A DNA stretch of 64,000 bases from Pseudocitrobacter faecalis (GCA_003315335.1 QNRL01000005.1:362142-426141), one strand, 5' to 3'. Counted from the stretch's first letter, positions 45,074 to 54,879 are shown. The notes: generated from the letters alone by a model not told the origin. Translations and numbers: made by a program.

Positions 45074-46498
45074 ATGAGTACTGAAATTAAAACTCAGGTC
45101 GTGGTACTTGGGGCGGGCCCGGCAGGCTACTCTGCTGCTTTCCGTTGCGCGGATTTAGGTCTGGAGACCGTCATCGTAGAACGTTACAGCACCCTCGGCG
45201 GTGTTTGTCTGAACGTCGGCTGTATCCCTTCTAAAGCACTGCTGCACGTAGCAAAAGTTATCGAAGAAGCCAAAGCACTGGCTGAACACGGTATTGTCTT
45301 CGGCGAGCCGAAAACCGATATCGACAAGATTCGTACCTGGAAAGAAAAAGTTATCACCCAACTGACTGGCGGTCTGGCCGGTATGGCCAAAGGCCGTAAA
45401 GTGAAAGTGGTTAACGGTCTGGGTAAATTTACCGGGGCGAACACCCTGGAAGTGGAAGGCGAAAACGGCAAAACCGTCATCAACTTCGACAATGCAATCA
45501 TCGCGGCGGGTTCCCGTCCAATCGAACTGCCGTTTATTCCTCATGAAGATCCGCGCGTGTGGGATTCCACCGATGCGCTGGAACTGAAAGAAGTACCGAA
45601 ACGTCTGCTGGTTATGGGCGGCGGTATCATCGGTCTGGAAATGGGTACCGTGTACCACGCGCTGGGTTCAGAGATTGACGTGGTTGAAATGTTCGACCAG
45701 GTTATCCCGGCTGCCGACAAAGACGTGGTGAAAGTCTTCACTAAACGCATCAGCAAGAAATTCAACCTGATGCTGGAAACCAAAGTGACTGCCGTTGAAG
45801 CGAAAGAAGACGGTATTTACGTTTCCATGGAAGGCAAAAAAGCACCTTCTGAAGCACAGCGTTACGATGCCGTGCTGGTGGCAATCGGCCGTGTACCGAA
45901 CGGTAAAAACCTCGACGCAGGCAAAGCAGGCGTGGAAGTGGACGACCGTGGCTTCATCCGCGTTGACAAACAGCTGCGCACTAACGTGCCGCACATCTTT
46001 GCTATCGGCGATATCGTCGGTCAGCCGATGCTGGCGCACAAAGGTGTTCATGAAGGCCACGTTGCCGCTGAAGTTATCGCAGGTAAGAAACACTACTTCG
46101 ACCCGAAAGTTATCCCATCCATTGCCTACACTGAACCAGAAGTGGCATGGGTTGGCCTGACTGAGAAAGAAGCGAAAGAGAAAGGCATCAGCTACGAAAC
46201 CGCCACCTTCCCGTGGGCAGCTTCTGGCCGTGCTATCGCTTCTGACTGCGCAGACGGTATGACCAAACTGATTTTCGACAAAGAATCTCACCGTGTTATC
46301 GGTGGTGCGATTGTCGGCACCAATGGCGGCGAGCTGCTGGGCGAAATCGGTCTGGCTATCGAGATGGGTTGCGACGCGGAAGATATTGCGCTGACCATCC
46401 ATGCTCACCCGACGCTGCACGAATCTGTTGGCCTGGCCGCAGAAGTGTACGAAGGTAGCATCACCGATCTGCCAAATCCGAAAGCGAAGAAGAAGTAA
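45074..46498 (+). CDS. lpd: Dihydrolipoyl dehydrogenase Lpd (E3)
   Basis: Flavoprotein that reoxidises lipoamide in the pyruvate, 2-oxoglutarate and glycine-cleavage complexes. The ATG at 45074 gives the 474-residue E. coli form (MSTEIKTQ); an adjacent ATG at 45071 would add one Met and cannot be excluded. The FAD motif GAGPAGYSAA is at residues 13-22, the redox-active cysteines are C45 and C50 in GGVCLNVGC, and the C-terminal His-Glu pair lies in HAHPTLHESVG. It follows the aceF terminator and a promoter-containing leader. Confidence 0.96.
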   Translation: MSTEIKTQVVVLGAGPAGYSAAFRCADLGLETVIVERYSTLGGVCLNVGCIPSKALLHVAKVIEEAKALAEHGIVFGEPKTDIDKIRTWKEKVITQLTGGLAGMAKGRKVKVVNGLGKFTGANTLEVEGENGKTVINFDNAIIAAGSRPIELPFIPHEDPRVWDSTDALELKEVPKRLLVMGGGIIGLEMGTVYHALGSEIDVVEMFDQVIPAADKDVVKVFTKRISKKFNLMLETKVTAVEAKEDGIYVSMEGKKAPSEAQRYDAVLVAIGRVPNGKNLDAGKAGVEVDDRGFIRVDKQLRTNVPHIFAIGDIVGQPMLAHKGVHEGHVAAEVIAGKKHYFDPKVIPSIAYTEPEVAWVGLTEKEAKEKGISYETATFPWAASGRAIASDCADGMTKLIFDKESHRVIGGAIVGTNGGELLGEIGLAIEMGCDAEDIALTIHAHPTLHESVGLAAEVYEGSITDLPNPKAKKK

Positions 46499-46514
46499 GT
46501 TTCTGCGCGACGAC

Positions 46515-46583
46515 GCCTGATGGCGCTTCGCTTATCCGGCCTACGATTAGGGAGGCCGAATAAGGCGTCAGCCGTCATCCGGC
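46515..46583. repeat. Paired REP elements (BIME-like) after lpd
   Basis: Two REP units in opposite orientation are visible: GCCTGATGGCGCTTCGCTTATCCGGC type, then GGCCGAATAAGGCG with GCCGTCATCCGGC. They lie between lpd and the following terminator. Confidence 0.75.
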
Positions 46584-46587
46584 AAAT

Positions 46588-46615
46588 AAAAAGCGGCTAA
46601 CCAGCCGCTTTTTTT
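46588..46615. terminator. Bidirectional terminator after lpd
   Basis: AAAAAGCGGCT and AGCCGCTTTTTTT pair around AACC, with A and T tracts on both sides. It can serve lpd on the plus strand and the yacH/DUF2950 operon on the minus strand. Confidence 0.88.
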
Positions 46616-46622
46616 ACACCTG

Positions 46623-47414
46623 TTACTCTTCCGGTTGCCACGGTGCCTGCGTGTCAAAACGGGTTATTGCCGCTACGTTCTTCGCCGTTTCCTCACCGAA
46701 GTCTGCCTGATAGACCCGATCGTCCTGGCTGACAATAAAGCTCATTACCCCAGTTTCGCCATACTCCACCGGCCAGGCTATCAGGGCAAAGCCGTCGGAT
46801 TGATTACTGTCGATAATGCGAAAACGGTAGCCGTGATAACCTTCTCCCGGCATCACCGGGCTGAACGCTGGCCCCAGCGGGCTCGGTGCTTCGCCGGGCT
46901 GTATCGGCCAGTAAAGTCCGTCCTGCTGACCGGCGCTACTGATAAGCTTGCTGGCTTAACGCTGTTTTCTCAGATGGTAATCTTCCTGCGCATCAACGTA
47001 GGCGTGCATTGCACCAATCGCCGAAAGTTCGTTGCGCCCGATGGTGCGGGTAATGATTTCATCCTGCGCCGCCCGCATATCAAAATGCCAGCCCGCCTCG
47101 GTTTTGACGATCGGCAAGGGGAGCTGCCAGTTATCGGCCCCGACATTGATATGCGCCGTATCGCCTTGTTGATCGATGCGATGGCTGATTTTCCAGTCAC
47201 GTTCAAAACGGGCGACGGCTTCTGGGTCTGCGCCATCCGGCGGTAAAAATTGCCGCCAGTCTTCGCCCAACAGCGCGGTAAGCTGTGGTTCATTGCGCGT
47301 GGTGACCGCATCGGCAAAAGCTGTTGCGGCGTCGAGGGGATGAGCAAACTGCTGCTGGGCAAAACTCACCAGGGGAAGCGAGAACAGCAGCGAGCTGAGA
47401 AAGATCTTTTTCAT
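46623..47414 (-). pseudogene. DUF2950 family secreted protein, split by one in-frame stop
   Basis: The frame opens with a signal peptide (MKKIFLSSLLFSLPLVSFAQ) at 47414 and runs 152 codons to a TAA at 46956-46958. It then continues in the same frame, with no further stop, through ASKLISSAGQQDGLYWPIQP and GEAPSPLGPAFSPVMPGEGY to a normal stop at 46623. The full reading is about 263 residues, a typical DUF2950 length, so one base change in a codon near Tyr explains the break. The gene lies 11 nt after yacH, the usual DUF3300-DUF2950 pairing. Family function is unknown. A sequencing error is the alternative. Confidence 0.85.
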
Positions 47415-47425
47415 GATGTGCTCTC

Positions 47426-49036
47426 TTATCGACGGTGAAATTCACGGTGTTCAGCAGCCCGTTCACGAAGGGCTTCATGGTTGCTGTTACGCACAATGTT
47501 ACGGCTCTGCTGCCCGCGCTGCGCCTGTTGCTGCCAGGAGGGCCCGCGACTTTCGTTGCCGCTAAAAACATTGTCATGTCGTGTATTCACATGCTGACGG
47601 ACGTTTTCCTGACGTTGCTGGCGCTGTTCCGGTGTGGTAGCGCTACGCCGTTGCTGCACCGCTTCCTGCCGTTGCTGGCGCTGTTCTGGCGTACGACTAT
47701 TGAGCCGCTGCTGTATTTGCGCTTTTGATGCTTCACGCTGCGTGGACGTGCGCGGCGTGTCGTAACCACGGTAGTTATCGCGTTGGGCAATGTGCTGTAG
47801 CTGTTTCGATGCCGCCTGACGCTGCGCATCTTTTTGCACAGCGGCGATCGGCTGAGATGGCGTTTTAATACCGCCTTCCGCCAGTTTATTCATCGCTGCC
47901 TGGCGTTGGCTGTCGCGGGTTACCGGCGTCTGGGTTGCGCTCAGGCCGCCCGATACGTTGGTTGGGTGAAACTGATTTGCCACGCTTTTATTGGGGTAGG
48001 GCACCTGATTACGGTACGCCGGGTTATGCTGCCAGCGCAGGGTTTGCCCATTCAAATTCTGCCCCGTGATGTGGTTGAAATTATTGACGTTAATGTTGAT
48101 GTTATCGCCATTATGGTTATAACCATCCCGGTGATAATCATCATCGTCATGATGATGATGATGGTCGTCGTCATCGTCCCAGTCGATATTGCTGAATAGC
48201 GCGTAGGTGGTGGCGACGCCCAAACTGTAGCCGAAGCCTTTTACCAGACTGTTGGTAAACTCTTCGCCGGGAGACGGGGGAATATACACGGGCGGGTAGG
48301 CGGGTGTTGGCCAGGTGCCGTACACCGTTGACGGATTGTAGCTCGGCACGTACACCACCTGCGGGTCGGCAGGCTCGATTTTAATGATTGTTGACGATGA
48401 CGGAGCCGATTTTTGCACGGTTGTTTGCGTGGCGGGTGCCGCAGTTGAGGCCGGGGCAACCGCCGCTTTCGGCACGCTGGTGACCGTTTGCTGTGGCGTC
48501 GACTTTAACGCGCCGGTTTGCTGCGCCAGGGCACGCAACTGCTGTACCGCATCCATCACATCCTGCGGCTGTGCCAGGAAGGCATTACCCAGATTTTCGA
48601 CCCAAACCGGATCCTGCCCCATCATGGACATCAACGTTGGGAAGGCCACCAGCGATTTTACGCTCGCATCCCACGGTTGGTCAGACACCCCCTGAATCGC
48701 GGCGTCCCCCTGCAGCGAGGGATGATCCTTCGACCACTGAGCCGCCTGAACGACATTCGCCGGATAGGTGGCAGCCATCAAGACCTGTGACAGCAGGGCG
48801 TCAGGGTAAAGCGCAATTGGGGCAACCCATTGGTTAATTTGCGCGGGTGTGTAGGTGGTTTTCACCTCAGGAGCGGGTACCGGTGCTGGCGTGGTCACCG
48901 GTGCGGCAACGGCAGCCGCGGGCACGGACGCAGGTTCTTCCGGCGCGCGGCTTTTGACGTACAGCGTACCGGCTGCGGCAAGCAATCCCGCGCTGCATAT
49001 CAGCGCGAGGACATGAGGCTTAAAGGGCAGGTTCAT
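47426..49036 (-). CDS. yacH: DUF3300 protein YacH
   Basis: Envelope protein of unknown function, matching E. coli YacH in position and in the DUF3300 domain (TPAQINQWVAPIALYPDALLSQVL, about residues 62-220). It has 536 residues, shorter than the roughly 617 of E. coli. An N-terminal hydrophobic segment (VLALICSAGLLAAAGTLYV) suggests a membrane anchor or signal. A striking run of Asp and His (WDDDDDHHHHHDDDDYH, near residue 285) may bind metal. The C-terminal third is rich in Q and R with repeated TPEQRQQRQE-like units and varies greatly in length in this family. Confidence 0.9.
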   Translation of the reverse strand: MNLPFKPHVLALICSAGLLAAAGTLYVKSRAPEEPASVPAAAVAAPVTTPAPVPAPEVKTTYTPAQINQWVAPIALYPDALLSQVLMAATYPANVVQAAQWSKDHPSLQGDAAIQGVSDQPWDASVKSLVAFPTLMSMMGQDPVWVENLGNAFLAQPQDVMDAVQQLRALAQQTGALKSTPQQTVTSVPKAAVAPASTAAPATQTTVQKSAPSSSTIIKIEPADPQVVYVPSYNPSTVYGTWPTPAYPPVYIPPSPGEEFTNSLVKGFGYSLGVATTYALFSNIDWDDDDDHHHHHDDDDYHRDGYNHNGDNININVNNFNHITGQNLNGQTLRWQHNPAYRNQVPYPNKSVANQFHPTNVSGGLSATQTPVTRDSQRQAAMNKLAEGGIKTPSQPIAAVQKDAQRQAASKQLQHIAQRDNYRGYDTPRTSTQREASKAQIQQRLNSRTPEQRQQRQEAVQQRRSATTPEQRQQRQENVRQHVNTRHDNVFSGNESRGPSWQQQAQRGQQSRNIVRNSNHEALRERAAEHREFHRR

Positions 49037-49422
49037 AGTTATACTCCCGATTTCGGAAGAAATCGTCTGATCGAAGCGCCTGCATTTGGCAGGGATAATG
49101 GAGCGTGAGTATAAAGAGACGATAGTTTAATTTTTGACTAATCTTGGGATAAATTGCGCCGATGAATAATCAAGGCAGGGAATTATGTGAGCAAACATTG
49201 CAGCTAAAAATTCCCCGTTTAAGGGAAGGGTACTGTTTATAGACCATCCTTAACGATTCAGCCAATATTTTATGTTGCTTTTTTGTAAACAGATTAACAC
49301 CTCTCTAAAATCCTGCTATTCTGCCCATTGCGGTACCCGGCATACCCCCTACAAACTGCTGTCTCACAGGAGCGTGAAGAAGAGCCGACCGCATATGACA
49401 ATGAGAGCGAGGAGATACCGTC
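49037..49422. other. Divergent region between yacH and acnB
   Basis: This 386-nt region holds the promoters of yacH (minus) and acnB (plus). It is AT-rich from about 49100 to 49320. I can see an AGGAG ribosome site at 49410 for acnB, but I cannot place the promoters or regulator sites with confidence. Confidence 0.55.
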
Positions 49423-52020
49423 GTGCTAAAAGAATACCGTGAGCACGTAGCTGAGCGTGCCGCTGAAGGGATTGTTGCAAAACCCCTGGACGCAACCCAA
49501 ATGGCCGCGCTGGTTGAGCTGCTGAAGAACCCGCCTGCTGGCGAAGAAGAATTCCTGTTAGACCTGTTGATTAACCGTGTACCGCCGGGCGTTGATGAAG
49601 CTGCCTACGTCAAAGCCGGATTCCTTGCTGCTGTCGCCAAAGGCGAAGCGACTTCCCCGCTGATCACTCCTGAAAAAGCTATCGAACTGCTGGGCACCAT
49701 GCAGGGCGGCTACAACATTCATCCGCTGATCGACGCGCTGGACGATGCGAAACTGGCACCGATTGCTGCCAAAGCGCTCTCCCATACCCTGCTGATGTTC
49801 GATAACTTCTACGATGTAGAAGAAAAAGCGAAAGCGGGCAACGCTTACGCGAAGCAGGTAATTCAATCCTGGGCTGATGCCGAATGGTTCCTGAGCCGTC
49901 CGCCGCTGGCTGAAAAAATTACCGTTACCGTCTTCAAGGTGACCGGTGAAACCAACACCGATGATCTTTCTCCGGCACCGGATGCCTGGTCGCGCCCGGA
50001 TATCCCACTGCACGCGCTGGCGATGCTGAAAAACGCCCGTGAAGGGATCGAACCCGATCAACCGGGCGTGGTGGGCCCGATCAAACAGATCGAAGCGTTG
50101 CAGGAAAAAGGTTTCCCGCTGGCTTATGTGGGTGATGTTGTCGGCACCGGTTCTTCACGTAAATCTGCGACCAACTCCGTGCTGTGGTTCATGGGGGACG
50201 ATATCCCGTATGTACCGAACAAACGCGGCGGTGGCCTGGTTCTCGGCGGTAAAATCGCACCTATCTTCTTTAACACCATGGAAGATGCGGGCGCGCTGCC
50301 AATTGAAGTGGACGTTAATGACCTGAACATGGGCGACGTGATTGACGTTTACCCGTTCAAAGGCGAAGTGCGTAATCACGAAACCGGTGAACTGCTGGCA
50401 AGCTTTGAACTGAAAACCGACGTGCTGATTGATGAAGTGCGTGCCGGTGGTCGTATCCCGCTGATCATTGGTCGCGGCCTGACCACCAAAGCGCGTGAAT
50501 CTCTCGGCCTGCCGCACAGCGATGTGTTCCGTCAGGCGAAAGACGTGGCGGAAAGCAACCGTGGTTACTCGCTGGCGCAGAAAATGGTTGGCCGTGCCTG
50601 CGGCGTGAAAGGCATTCGTCCGGGCGCGTACTGCGAACCGAAAATGACGTCTGTCGGCTCCCAGGACACCACTGGCCCAATGACCCGTGATGAACTGAAA
50701 GACCTGGCGTGTCTGGGCTTCTCTTCTGACCTGGTGATGCAGTCCTTCTGTCATACCGCGGCGTATCCGAAGCCGGTTGACGTCACTACCCACCACACCC
50801 TGCCTGACTTCATCATGAACCGTGGCGGTGTTTCTCTGCGTCCGGGCGATGGCGTAATCCACTCCTGGCTCAACCGTATGCTGCTGCCGGATACCGTCGG
50901 TACTGGCGGTGACTCCCATACCCGTTTCCCGATTGGTATCTCCTTCCCGGCGGGCTCGGGTCTGGTCGCGTTTGCTGCCGCCACCGGCGTGATGCCGCTG
51001 GATATGCCGGAATCCGTTCTGGTGCGCTTCAAAGGCAAAATGCAGCCGGGTATCACCCTGCGCGATCTGGTACACGCGATCCCGCTGTATGCGATCAAAC
51101 AAGGCCTGCTGACCGTGGAGAAGAAAGGCAAGAAAAACATCTTCTCTGGCCGCATCCTGGAAATCGAAGGTCTGCCGGATCTGAAAGTCGAGCAAGCGTT
51201 TGAACTGACTGATGCGTCCGCTGAACGTTCTGCGGCCGGTTGTACCATCAAGCTGAACAAAGAGCCGATTATTGAGTATCTGAACTCCAACATCGTTCTG
51301 CTGAAGTGGATGATTGCCGAAGGTTACGGCGACCGTCGTACGCTGGAACGTCGTGTTCAGGGCATGGAAAAATGGCTGGCGAACCCTGAGCTGCTGGAAG
51401 GCGATGCGGATGCGGAATACGCGGCGGTGATCGACATCGATCTGGCGGATATCAAAGAGCCGATTCTGTGTGCGCCGAACGATCCGGATGACGCGCGTCT
51501 GCTCTCTGACGTTCAGGGCGAGAAGATCGACGAAGTGTTTATCGGTTCCTGCATGACCAACATCGGTCACTTCCGTGCAGCGGGTAAACTGCTGGATGCG
51601 CATAAAGGCCAGCTGCCGACGCGCCTGTGGGTGGCACCACCAACCCGTATGGATGCCGCGCAGTTGACGGAAGAGGGCTACTACAGCGTCTTCGGTAAGA
51701 GCGGTGCGCGTATCGAGATCCCGGGCTGTTCACTGTGCATGGGTAACCAGGCGCGTGTGGCAGACGGCGCGACGGTGGTGTCTACCTCGACCCGTAACTT
51801 CCCGAACCGTCTGGGTACTGGCGCGAACGTCTTCCTGGCTTCTGCGGAGCTGGCGGCCGTCGCGGCGCTGATTGGTAAATTGCCAACGCCGGACGAGTAT
51901 CAGACCTACGTTGCACAGGTGGATAAAACTGCTGTCGATACTTACCGCTATCTGAACTTCGACCAGCTTTCTCAGTACACCGAGAAAGCGGACGGGGTGA
52001 TTTTCCAGACTGCGGTTTAA
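49423..52020 (+). CDS. acnB: Aconitate hydratase B AcnB
   Basis: Main TCA-cycle aconitase, isomerising citrate to isocitrate, also acting on 2-methylisocitrate and as an iron-responsive mRNA-binding protein. It has 865 residues, as in E. coli, from a GTG start at 49423 after AGGAG. The N-terminal HEAT-like domain (1-160) is followed by the swivel and catalytic domains. The [4Fe-4S] ligands are C710 in IGSCMTN, and C769 and C772 in PGCSLCMG. A strong terminator follows. Confidence 0.97.
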   Translation: MLKEYREHVAERAAEGIVAKPLDATQMAALVELLKNPPAGEEEFLLDLLINRVPPGVDEAAYVKAGFLAAVAKGEATSPLITPEKAIELLGTMQGGYNIHPLIDALDDAKLAPIAAKALSHTLLMFDNFYDVEEKAKAGNAYAKQVIQSWADAEWFLSRPPLAEKITVTVFKVTGETNTDDLSPAPDAWSRPDIPLHALAMLKNAREGIEPDQPGVVGPIKQIEALQEKGFPLAYVGDVVGTGSSRKSATNSVLWFMGDDIPYVPNKRGGGLVLGGKIAPIFFNTMEDAGALPIEVDVNDLNMGDVIDVYPFKGEVRNHETGELLASFELKTDVLIDEVRAGGRIPLIIGRGLTTKARESLGLPHSDVFRQAKDVAESNRGYSLAQKMVGRACGVKGIRPGAYCEPKMTSVGSQDTTGPMTRDELKDLACLGFSSDLVMQSFCHTAAYPKPVDVTTHHTLPDFIMNRGGVSLRPGDGVIHSWLNRMLLPDTVGTGGDSHTRFPIGISFPAGSGLVAFAAATGVMPLDMPESVLVRFKGKMQPGITLRDLVHAIPLYAIKQGLLTVEKKGKKNIFSGRILEIEGLPDLKVEQAFELTDASAERSAAGCTIKLNKEPIIEYLNSNIVLLKWMIAEGYGDRRTLERRVQGMEKWLANPELLEGDADAEYAAVIDIDLADIKEPILCAPNDPDDARLLSDVQGEKIDEVFIGSCMTNIGHFRAAGKLLDAHKGQLPTRLWVAPPTRMDAAQLTEEGYYSVFGKSGARIEIPGCSLCMGNQARVADGATVVSTSTRNFPNRLGTGANVFLASAELAAVAALIGKLPTPDEYQTYVAQVDKTAVDTYRYLNFDQLSQYTEKADGVIFQTAV

Positions 52021-52037
52021 GGTTTTAGTCTGCTGTG

Positions 52038-52070
52038 AAAAGCCACTTTTTTGGAAAGTGGCTTTTTTTT
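52038..52070 (+). terminator. Rho-independent terminator of acnB
   Basis: AGCCACTTT (52041-52049) pairs with AAAGTGGCT (52055-52063), flanked by A and T runs, 20 nt after the acnB stop. Confidence 0.92.
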
Positions 52071-52099
52071 GCTGGATGACGGCTGCGCCTTATCCGGCA
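52071..52099. repeat. REP element after acnB
   Basis: GCTGGATGACGGCTGCGCC and TTATCCGGC form the usual REP palindrome, immediately after the acnB terminator and before the AT-rich TPR gene. Confidence 0.7.
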
Positions 52100-52149
52100 T
52101 GAACAACGCGCACTTTATCATCAATTTGGCCCGCTATTACAGGTGCTGT

Positions 52150-52869
52150 TTATTTTTTCCCACAACTCTTTTCCTGCATAGTGGCAACGACTTCTTTTGC
52201 TTTCCCTGATGCAATAAAATCGTGTAGTTTTTTTGCGTTGGAGTCATTTGGTGCTTTTTTGAGTTGGGTATCTAAAGTGTTGAGCGCTTTTTTATTTTTA
52301 CCAGAAATAACGTAAGCCGTGGCTAATAAAATTGATGCTCTATTATTTCCTGTTTCCACAGAAGCACTCAGATGCTCGATTGATTTATCAATTTGGCATG
52401 TATTTAATAGCAATATCCCATAGTAAAAATGGGCATCGGGATCATTGGGTTTCATTGACAACATGTGTTCGTACTGTTTTTCGGCTGTGGCCCTGGCATC
52501 TGAAACTCCCATGCTATAGGCCATGTGGTTAACGAGGGCAGTTCGACCAAGTATTTGATAATTTGGGTTTGGCATCGTTCTGATGTAATTATTGAGCAGT
52601 TTCATCAGGACTTGAGTATCGCGGAGGGCTCGCTTTTGATCTTCAAGAGAATCAAATCGTGGAGACAATGGTGCAAAGCTATGTTTGTAGATATCTAAAA
52701 ATACCTGGTCAAGATAACCAACATCGAATTGATATGTTTTTCCCGATTTTGTTTCCGTGACCGGCAGGATTTTTTTAAGGTCATAATGACCATAGGGTTC
52801 TGCAAGTGTCGATGTGGAAATAATTATAGTGAATACAAGGGTGAGTATCCCTTTGAAATATGAATGCAT
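52150..52869 (-). CDS. Secreted TPR-repeat protein of unknown function
   Basis: I do not recognise this gene. The ATG at 52869 follows an AAGGAGA site and gives 239 residues; the frame reaching 52926 has no ribosome site. An N-terminal signal peptide ends near STLAEPYG (about residues 20-26). The middle and C-terminal parts look like tetratricopeptide repeats (PDAHFYYGILLLNTCQIDKSIEHL, then RASILLATAYVISGKNKKAL). There are two cysteines in the mature chain, one near the C-terminus (SCGKK). Composition is clearly AT-rich compared with its neighbours and codons end often in A or T, suggesting acquisition. E. coli has no gene between acnB and yacL here. Confidence 0.8.
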   Translation of the reverse strand: MHSYFKGILTLVFTIIISTSTLAEPYGHYDLKKILPVTETKSGKTYQFDVGYLDQVFLDIYKHSFAPLSPRFDSLEDQKRALRDTQVLMKLLNNYIRTMPNPNYQILGRTALVNHMAYSMGVSDARATAEKQYEHMLSMKPNDPDAHFYYGILLLNTCQIDKSIEHLSASVETGNNRASILLATAYVISGKNKKALNTLDTQLKKAPNDSNAKKLHDFIASGKAKEVVATMQEKSCGKK

Positions 52870-53251
52870 ACATCCAATCTCCTTAATAATTTTAATCATC
52901 AACGAGATAATATTTTGAAAACGCAAGATGAGTAAGATCTTTTGCCTACGATGTCTTTATCTGGACAAGGGGAGGAGTGCTCGGCAAAAAAGAAAGTGAC
53001 ACGCAGTTATCAGGCTTCGCCTGGAGAAACGCGTGTGTTGTGGGTGGGGGCAACTTTATGACAGGTCAACAATCGATGCATCCGGCGCCATTATGCTCAG
53101 AAGTTGACCCATCCCCCCTCTTTCGCCTCTGAGAGGCACTTTATTTCCATTCCTTCAACCCGCTCCGCTTTTATTCTTCCTGGCGACTGCGATAATTACA
53201 GCATGGGTACAATGCAGCGCTGACGCATTGCCTTTGCAGAGGAAGACGATT
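52870..53251. other. Intergenic region between the TPR gene and yacL
   Basis: This 382-nt region holds the TPR gene's leader and promoter side and the yacL leader. I see no gene, repeat or clear promoter in it. Composition changes from AT-rich to the backbone value at around 52980. Confidence 0.5.
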
Positions 53252-53614
53252 ATGGATTACGAATTTCTGCGCGACGTTACCGGAGGGGTAAAGGTGCGTA
53301 TGTCGATGGGCCACGAAGTGGTCGGTCATTGGTTTAACGAAGAAGTCAAAGAGAATCTGGCGCTGTTGGATGAAGTCGAAGAGGCGGCGCGTGCGGTTAA
53401 AGGCAGCGAGCGCACCTGGCAGCGCGCGGGCCACGAATACACGCTGTGGCTGGACGGTGAAGAGGTAATGATCCGTGCAAATCAGCTTGAATTCACTGGC
53501 GACGAGATGGAAGAGGGGATGAACTACTACGACGAAGAGAGTTTATCCCTGTGCGGCGTCGAAGATTTTTTACAGGTAGTGGCGGCCTATCGCGATTTTC
53601 TGCAGCAGAGATAA
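53252..53614 (+). CDS. yacL: YacL family protein (UPF0231)
   Basis: Small acidic protein of unknown function, conserved in enterobacteria. The ATG at 53252 ([12 protein letters not shown]) follows a GAGGAAG site and gives 120 residues, as in E. coli; the frame from 53228 is not supported. Visible conserved blocks are [22 protein letters not shown] and the acidic [18 protein letters not shown]. In E. coli the next gene is speD; here the lac operon lies between. Confidence 0.94.
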   Translation: MDYEFLRDVTGGVKVRMSMGHEVVGHWFNEEVKENLALLDEVEEAARAVKGSERTWQRAGHEYTLWLDGEEVMIRANQLEFTGDEMEEGMNYYDEESLSLCGVEDFLQVVAAYRDFLQQR

Positions 53615-53675
53615 GCATCGATCGGCTTCATCGCATAAAGGCCATCGTTGTCGGTGAAGTCGTTGCTTTCTCAGA

Positions 53676-53704
53676 GAGGAAAATCCTTAGCGATATGGCA
53701 TCAT
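53676..53704 (+). promoter_or_regulatory. lacI promoter
   Basis: A 29-bp stretch aligns without gaps to the E. coli lacI promoter. The -35 GAGGAA (53676) and -10 CATCAT (53699) stand where E. coli has GCGCAA and CATGAT, and the segment TATGGCAT between them is identical. Both hexamers are weak, as expected for low repressor synthesis. Confidence 0.75.
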
Positions 53705-53737
53705 GGCATCAGGACAAATGATTTCAGGATATTGAAT

Positions 53738-54811
53738 GTGAAAGCGGTAACGCTCTACGACGTGGCAACTCATGCTGGCGTTTCCTATCAAACGGTCTCC
53801 AGAGTGGTGAATCAGGCCGAACACGTTTCCGCGAAAACGCGAGCGAAAGTTGAAGCCGCCATGAAGGAGTTGAATTACATTCCTAATCATGCCGCGCAGC
53901 AACTTGCGGGTAAACAGTCACCGCTGATTGGCGTTGCAACGATAAATCTGGCGCTGCATGCGCCGTCGCAGATTGTTGCGGCGATAAAATCACGCGCCGA
54001 TCAGTCTGGTGCGAGTGTGGTTATTGCTATGGTTGAGTCTGGCGGTGTGGAAGCGTGTGAGAAGGCCGTGCATAACCTGCTGGCCCGACGCGTAACCGGC
54101 ATTATCATTAATGTTCCACTGGAGAACGACGATGCGCTGAGCGTTGCCCGTGCGGCCGGGAACGTGCCGGTGCTTTTTCTGGATGTCTCTGAGCGTACGC
54201 CGGTTAACAGTATTGTTTTCTCGCATGATGAGGGCGCGCGTCTGGGCGTGGAGCATCTTGTGGCGCATGGCCATCAACGTATCGCGTTATTCTCCGGCCC
54301 CACCTCGACCTCTGTGTCAGCTCGCCTGCGTCTGGCAAGCTGGCATGAGCATCTGGAGCGTCATCAGCTACAGCCTTTCGCCGTGCTTGAGGGAGACTGG
54401 AGCGCATTATCCGGATTTCAACAGACGCAGCAGATGTTGCTTAATGGCCTGATTCCCACGGCGATGTTAGTCGCCAACGATCAAATGGCGCTGGGCGTTA
54501 TGCGTGCCATCACTGAACATGGCCTGCGCGTAGGAACGGATATCTCGGTCATTGGTTATGATGATACCGAGGACAGTTCTTGTTACATACCGCCCTTAAC
54601 AACCATTCGTCAGGATTTTCCTGTTCTCGGGCGAGGAAGTGTCGACCGACTTTTAGCGATGTCCGCCGGCCATAGCGAATCCGGGAATCAGCTTTTGCCT
54701 GTTTCTCTCATCCAGCGCAAAACCGTACGCAGGCCCAACACCGAGAGCGTCTCAGGGGAAATGCTGGCCGAGTCGTTAATGCAGTTGGCGAGGCAGGTTT
54801 CACGTTTGTAA
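53738..54811 (+). CDS. lacI: Lactose operon repressor LacI
   Basis: LacI repressor that binds lac operators and is released by allolactose. A GTG start at 53738 within GAATGTGAAA, as in E. coli lacI, gives 357 residues; the longer frame to 53648 would run through the promoter. The headpiece VTLYDVATHAGVSYQTVSRVVNQ (about 4-26) matches E. coli at the recognition helix YQTVSRVVN. The core has VANDQMALGVMRAITEHGLRVG, and the C-terminal leucine heptad ESLMQLARQVSRL for tetramerisation is kept, ending three residues earlier than E. coli. It lies upstream of lacZ in the same direction. Confidence 0.96.
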   Translation: MKAVTLYDVATHAGVSYQTVSRVVNQAEHVSAKTRAKVEAAMKELNYIPNHAAQQLAGKQSPLIGVATINLALHAPSQIVAAIKSRADQSGASVVIAMVESGGVEACEKAVHNLLARRVTGIIINVPLENDDALSVARAAGNVPVLFLDVSERTPVNSIVFSHDEGARLGVEHLVAHGHQRIALFSGPTSTSVSARLRLASWHEHLERHQLQPFAVLEGDWSALSGFQQTQQMLLNGLIPTAMLVANDQMALGVMRAITEHGLRVGTDISVIGYDDTEDSSCYIPPLTTIRQDFPVLGRGSVDRLLAMSAGHSESGNQLLPVSLIQRKTVRRPNTESVSGEMLAESLMQLARQVSRL

Positions 54812-54846
54812 TTCATCCCATCTCTTCCTCCGCTGGCGCAATTAAT

Positions 54847-54862
54847 TTTGAGCCAGCTCACT
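54847..54862 (+). promoter_or_regulatory. CRP site of the lac promoter
   Basis: TTTGA-N6-TCACT resembles the CRP consensus TGTGA-N6-TCACA. Its centre is 61.5 bp upstream of the inferred transcription start (54916), the same spacing as in E. coli lac. Confidence 0.8.
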
Positions 54863-54879
54863 AATTTCTGAGTACCTCC

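Noticed and set aside
46623..46856. Separate 77-residue gene downstream of the DUF2950 fragment
   Set aside because: It is in the same frame as the upstream half and continues the same domain, so it is the tail of one broken gene.
50155..51603. 482-codon minus-strand frame opposite acnB
   Set aside because: Shadow of a highly biased gene; no ribosome site or recognisable motif.
54825..54846. O3-type auxiliary lac operator upstream of the CRP site
   Set aside because: Only GCGCAATT-like bases remain from E. coli O3; the left half-site is missing, so binding cannot be supported.
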